Shown here piece after piece: positions 21,044 to 23,959 of a stretch of 23,959 nt of DNA (the stretch's first letter is position 1; the number at the start of each line of letters is the position of its first letter). The notes beneath the pieces were generated by a model, which made no database searches, was not told the origin of the DNA, and worked only from the letters and a program-made list of their open reading frames with translations. A program made the translations under genes and the position numbers. The stretch is from a virus, in IMG/VR virus record IMGVR_UViG_3300006752_000227, positions 1 through 23,959 of that record, one strand, 5' to 3'.

Positions 21044-21733
21044 ATGAACACAATTCTTTATAAAGCGGCTCCAGTTGGAGAGTTAATTGATGCGGACGAA
21101 AAAGCCGGAATCATAAAAGGTTACGGATCATTTTTTGGAAACAAAGATTCTGATTCTGATATAATTATGAAAGGCGCTTACAAAAAGACAATCGCCGAGA
21201 ATGGCTCTAGGGTTAAATATTTATATCAACACGATATGAATCAGCCAATCGGTAAAATGACCGAACTTTATGAGGATGACAAAGGTTTAGTTTTTGTTGC
21301 AGAGATTGCTAAAACGCAACTAGGAAAAGATGTTGTTGAACTAATGAAAAGCGGAGTAATAACCGAAAATAGTGTCGGTATATTACCAATCCAAAAGCAA
21401 AACAAGGGAGATTATAGGGAAATCAACGAGGTTAAACTATATGAAATTAGCGCCGTTACATTGGCAGCTAATGACCAAGCTAAAATATTAGATGTAAAAG
21501 GAAACGTCGATTTAGAAAAAGTTTCTAAGCGATACGATAGCCTTTCTAAACTATTGCGCAAAGGCGACATTTCAGACGAAATGGGTTACGCTATTGAGGC
21601 AGAAGTATTAAAATTAAAATCATTATTTATTGAGTTCACGAAGCCGACAGAAATTATCACTTCGCCGAATGTTGAAGTAAAAAGCAATGATTCCGAAGTG
21701 TATAATTATTTATTAAATTCATTAAATTCATAA
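21044..21733 (+). CDS. HK97-family prohead protease
   Basis: The 229-residue serine protease of the HK97 prohead protease family (PF04586) has its catalytic residues in the expected order and spacing: H63 in YQHDM, S110 in ENSVG, and E134 in LYEISAVTLAAN. The N-terminal GIIKGYGSFFGNKDSDSDIIMKG (in part) is also typical. It cleaves the scaffold part of the capsid protein so that the prohead can mature. The C-terminal 60 residues are outside the core and may be removed by self-cleavage. It lies 4 bases before the major capsid gene. Confidence 0.93.
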   Translation: MNTILYKAAPVGELIDADEKAGIIKGYGSFFGNKDSDSDIIMKGAYKKTIAENGSRVKYLYQHDMNQPIGKMTELYEDDKGLVFVAEIAKTQLGKDVVELMKSGVITENSVGILPIQKQNKGDYREINEVKLYEISAVTLAANDQAKILDVKGNVDLEKVSKRYDSLSKLLRKGDISDEMGYAIEAEVLKLKSLFIEFTKPTEIITSPNVEVKSNDSEVYNYLLNSLNS

Positions 21734-21736
21734 AAA

Positions 21737-22930
21737 ATGAACGAAGAACTAAAAGGTCAATTAGACGGAATAAGCAAGTCTATTGACGCAAAGATTGAAA
21801 AATCTAATTCAGACGTTGTAAACAATGTCGTAGAAAAAGCTAACGAGATTGTAAAATCAGAAGTTAGCGGAATGGCTACTAAATTAAACGAGCGTTTAGA
21901 CGCTATGGAAGTAGCAAACAAAAAACAATTCAATAGCCAAAAGAAAGTAACTTTTAAAAGTGCTTTACAAGAGGCGTTGGATAATGGAGCGGTAGAAGGA
22001 ATTGCAAAAGGTAATTCAAGAAGCGCATCATTTGAATTAAAAGCAGATATGACTATTGGCGCTGATTTTACTGGAGAGGTAATTCCGGCGGACAGAGTAC
22101 CAGGTTATAAATTTGATCCTACAAGACCAGTCCACGTAAGACAATTACTTGCTACCGGATCAACTCAATCTGATGTTGTAAGATATGTAAAAGAATCAGG
22201 ATATTCTAATGGCGCTGCTGCAACTGCTGAAGGTGCAACTTTAGGACAGTCTGACTTTGATATGACTGCGGCTGATGCTAACGTAAGAAAAATCGGAACT
22301 TACTTCCGTATTTCTGAGGAAATGTTAGCTGATACGCCACAATTAACGTCGTACCTTTCTGCAAGAGCGCCTGAGAAACTTTTAGAGGTTGAAGATGCCC
22401 AAATATTAAACGGAAGTGGAAGCGGTGCTAATTTAAGCGGAATCATTACTGATGCGGCTGACTTTGATACTTCTGCGAGTGGTGCATTTTATCAGTCTGT
22501 TGAGTCTGCAAATGAGTTTGACGTTATCGTTGCTGCATTAAATCAATTATCATTATTGAATTATAGCGCTGACTGTATTATGTTAAATCCTACTGACTTT
22601 AACAAAATCTTATTGTTAAAAGATTCAACTAACAAATACTTGAAAGACCAAGTTTATAACGGATTGCAACCTTCTTTTTCAGGTGTTAAAGTAATTCAAA
22701 ATACTGCTATCGCTGCCGGAACTTTCTTAATTGGAAACTTTGGTGTTGGTACTCAGTTATGGGTTAGACAAGGTGTTAATGTTGAGTTCTTTAGAGAGGA
22801 TGGAACTAACGTAAGAGATGGTTTTGTAACTGTTAGAGTAAGCGAAAGAGTTGCTTTAACTAACTACTTACCAAATGCGTTTGTTAATGGATCTTTTGCT
22901 ACTGCAATCGCAGCTTTAGAGACTCCATAA
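21737..22930 (+). CDS. Major capsid protein (HK97 fold)
   Basis: The 397-residue protein matches the phage capsid family PF05065. The first ~100 residues form a charged helical scaffold (delta) domain (LKGQLDGISKSIDAKIEK, NNVVEKANEIVKSEVSG). The HK97 body follows, with TGEVIPADRVPGYKFDPTRP, FRISEEMLADTPQLTSYLS and KLLEVEDAQILNGSGSGANL. The end (REDGTNVRDGFVTVRVSERV, then LTNYLPNAFVNGSF) is the family's conserved C-terminus. The protease probably cuts between scaffold and body, near residues 95-105. It is the last gene of the head operon and is closed by a strong terminator. Confidence 0.95.
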   Translation: MNEELKGQLDGISKSIDAKIEKSNSDVVNNVVEKANEIVKSEVSGMATKLNERLDAMEVANKKQFNSQKKVTFKSALQEALDNGAVEGIAKGNSRSASFELKADMTIGADFTGEVIPADRVPGYKFDPTRPVHVRQLLATGSTQSDVVRYVKESGYSNGAAATAEGATLGQSDFDMTAADANVRKIGTYFRISEEMLADTPQLTSYLSARAPEKLLEVEDAQILNGSGSGANLSGIITDAADFDTSASGAFYQSVESANEFDVIVAALNQLSLLNYSADCIMLNPTDFNKILLLKDSTNKYLKDQVYNGLQPSFSGVKVIQNTAIAAGTFLIGNFGVGTQLWVRQGVNVEFFREDGTNVRDGFVTVRVSERVALTNYLPNAFVNGSFATAIAALETP

Positions 22931-22954
22931 TAACTAAAATAATATATTTTAAAG

Positions 22955-22984
22955 GGCCTAGATTAATTTCTAGGTCTTTTTTTT
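22955..22984 (+). terminator. Rho-independent terminator after the capsid gene
   Basis: GGCCTAGA (22955-22962) pairs with TCTAGGTC (22969-22976) with one G-T pair around TTAATT, followed by eight T. Confidence 0.9.
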
Positions 22985-23027
22985 GCGTTAAAAACTAAAA
23001 ATATTTTTTTAATTAAATAATTTTTTT

Positions 23028-23035
23028 TAATTTAG
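23028..23035 (+). promoter_or_regulatory. Putative -7 promoter box, TAATTTAG type
   Basis: TAATTTAG in the context TTTTTTTTAATTTAGCC, 19 bases before the next ATG. It is the third copy of the arrangement at 7980 and 12187. Confidence 0.5.
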
Positions 23036-23053
23036 CCAAACAAAACAAATATT

Positions 23054-23344
23054 ATGAAACCTAAATTACAACTTCCAAATTACACAAAGCAAGATAAAGA
23101 AAATTCAAGAAGAATGAGTATTTTTAGAAAGTATGAGAAGCTAATGAAAGCTGCAAGAAGTGCTAAAGAAGATTATTTAGATTGTAAAGGTAAAAATACT
23201 TTTAATTTAGATGAGGAAAATAGAGGAGCTTTAGCTAGATTAATAGTAATATTTAAAGCAGATGCTTTAGAAAATTGGAATAATGCAGAAGCATTGAGAA
23301 AGAAGTGTCCTTTTTTGAATGAAATGATTAGGTTAAAAAAATAA
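23054..23344 (+). CDS. Hypothetical helical protein, 96 aa
   Basis: The 96-residue protein is basic and almost entirely helical (KQDKENSRRMSIFRKYEKLM, AARSAKEDYLDC), with a C-terminal stretch EALRKKCPFLNEMIRLKK. It opens a separate transcript: a terminator and a promoter-like box lie before it. Its place between capsid and tail genes (if the window is circular) is where head-tail connectors are usually found, but the sequence does not look like a known connector. No family recognised. Confidence 0.65.
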   Translation: MKPKLQLPNYTKQDKENSRRMSIFRKYEKLMKAARSAKEDYLDCKGKNTFNLDEENRGALARLIVIFKADALENWNNAEALRKKCPFLNEMIRLKK

Positions 23345-23363
23345 CAATTTAAACAAAAACAAA

Positions 23364-23450
23364 ATGAAAAAACTACAAACATTAGTATTGATTTTAGCGC
23401 CTAGCTATTTCATCGTCAGATTATTAACCGGATTAATTTTTAACGTATAA
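23364..23450 (+). CDS. Tiny membrane peptide, 28 aa
   Basis: ATG at 23364 to TAA at 23448-23450, which overlaps the next ATG by one base (TAATG). The 28 residues start MKKLQTLVLILAPSYFIVRL and form one hydrophobic helix with two lysines at the N-terminus. The coupling to the DUF3310 gene supports translation. Function unknown. Confidence 0.5.
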   Translation: MKKLQTLVLILAPSYFIVRLLTGLIFNV

Positions 23451-23668
23451 TGAGCAAGACACCAAAACACTACGACAATGGCGCCAACTATGACGTTATA
23501 GATATTGCAAACGATTACAATTTGTCCTTTGCTAGAGGAAACGCCGTTAAATACATTGTAAGGGCGGGAGTAAAAAAACAAGACACAGAGATTGAGGATT
23601 TAGAAAAGGCGATTGTTTGCCTGGAGAGAGAAATTAATTACCTAGAAAAAAATAAGTTATGTGTATAG
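23450..23668 (+). CDS. DUF3310 protein (nucleotide-kinase-like in annotations)
   Basis: The 72-residue protein fits DUF3310, a short family found in many phages and often labelled nucleotide kinase without direct proof. It has HYDNGANYDVIDIANDYNLS at the start, FARGNAVKYIVRAGVKK in the centre (the G-A-KYI-RaG-K pattern is the family signature) and an acidic helix EDLEKAIVCLEREINYLEK. The fold is related to MazG-like all-helical proteins in some models. Overlaps with ORFs on both sides indicate coupled translation. Confidence 0.85.
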   Translation: MSKTPKHYDNGANYDVIDIANDYNLSFARGNAVKYIVRAGVKKQDTEIEDLEKAIVCLEREINYLEKNKLCV

Positions 23669-23796
23669 TTGATCACGAATTAAACGAGCATTTAGATTCT
23701 TTAGAGGAAAAGAGCGAATGTATGGAGTGCGGAGTCGATGTCCAACTTGGAAAACATTATTGTTGTTTTAGTTGTTTGAACGCATCTAATAGGTAA
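23659..23796 (+). CDS. Small Cys-rich zinc-ribbon-like peptide, 45 aa
   Basis: ATG at 23659 overlaps the DUF3310 stop by 10 bases; TAA at 23794-23796. The peptide (MCIVDHELNEHLDSLEEKSE, then two Cys pairs) has C-M-E-C and C-C-F-S-C spaced by about 11 residues, the layout of a small zinc ribbon or treble clef. It has an acidic N-terminal helix. It could bind nucleic acid or a protein partner; the sequence gives no more. Confidence 0.65.
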   Translation: MCIVDHELNEHLDSLEEKSECMECGVDVQLGKHYCCFSCLNASNR

Positions 23797-23845
23797 CGTG
23801 AAAGTGTATGATTAGTAGCGTGTTAAATAACTAAAGATAATAGAA

Positions 23846-23959
23846 ATGACAGAACAAGAAAGAAACTTAATTAGAGATGCAATGATGTTTGCAGTAAAAG
23901 ATATAACTGGTAGAGTAATGCGTGAAGCTACTGTACAAAGTATGATAGATGACTTTAAA
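23846..23959 (+). CDS. Hypothetical ORF running off the right edge
   Basis: ATG at 23846 opens 38 codons (MTEQERNLIRDAMMFAVKDI and on to MIDDFK) up to the last base, without a stop. If the window is circular, the next three bases (1-3) are TGA, giving a complete 38-residue helical peptide whose stop overlaps the ATG of the acidic ORF. If the window is a fragment, the gene continues outside. Function unknown. Confidence 0.55.
   Translation, partial: MTEQERNLIRDAMMFAVKDITGRVMREATVQSMIDDFK

Noticed and set aside
21780-21792. A fourth origin repeat in the capsid gene (CTATTGACGCAAA)
   Set aside because: Only the first nine bases match exactly, it is single, and it is explained by codons for Ser-Ile-Asp-Ala-Lys.
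1-23959. tRNA genes, CRISPR arrays, insertion sequences or an integrase
   Set aside because: I looked for cloverleaf arms with CCA ends, regularly spaced repeats and transposase or recombinase motifs and saw none that I could support by eye; a covariance or profile search would be needed to exclude weak cases.

Overview
The window is a strongly AT-rich, gene-dense stretch of a tailed bacteriophage genome (HK97-type capsid, siphovirus-like long tail). Every gene I can support lies on the + strand. The host is most likely a member of the Bacteroidota, probably Flavobacteriia. Start codons are preceded by A-rich stretches rather than Shine-Dalgarno sequences, and the intergenic spaces repeatedly carry the Bacteroidota-type -7 promoter box (TAnnTTTG and close variants).

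Layout. (1) 1-2152: an acidic protein cut by the window edge, two small membrane proteins (possible lysis/holin pair), the major tail tube protein, and a tail assembly chaperone pair joined by a lambda-like -1 frameshift site (GGGAAAG). (2) 2179-6860: tape measure protein and a large tail protein, closed by a terminator. (3) 6892-7947: small HTH protein, ERF/Sak-like single-strand annealing protein and an SSB-like protein. (4) 7980-15600: tiny ORFs, RecE-like exonuclease, DnaA-domain-IV protein, VRR-NUC nuclease, a winged-helix replication initiator that appears to contain the replication origin (three iterons plus an A/T-only stretch), a PD-(D/E)XK-like protein, a primase-helicase, a C5-cytosine methyltransferase and several small membrane or unknown proteins. 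(5) 15603-16679: ParB-like protein, a possible small RNA, then a one-gene block flanked by hairpins that resembles an integron gene cassette. (6) 16679-22984: packaging and head module in standard order (terS, terL, portal, MuF-like, prohead protease, major capsid protein), closed by a terminator. (7) 23028-23959: small accessory ORFs including a DUF3310 protein.

The two window edges look like neighbours. Joining base 23959 to base 1 ends the last ORF at once with TGA and gives the first, start-less ORF an overlapping ATG four codons upstream. The head module at the right edge would then run into the tail module at the left edge, as in a normal siphovirus. The window is therefore probably a whole circular (or circularly permuted) genome of about 24 kb, although no endolysin, integrase or recognisable head-tail connector was identified.

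The main points for a second look are the cassette-like element at 16207-16624, the initiator-embedded origin at 11008-11111, a possible split of promoters into structural and replication classes, the candidate small RNA at 16077-16154, and the SSB-like C-termini shared by two replication proteins.
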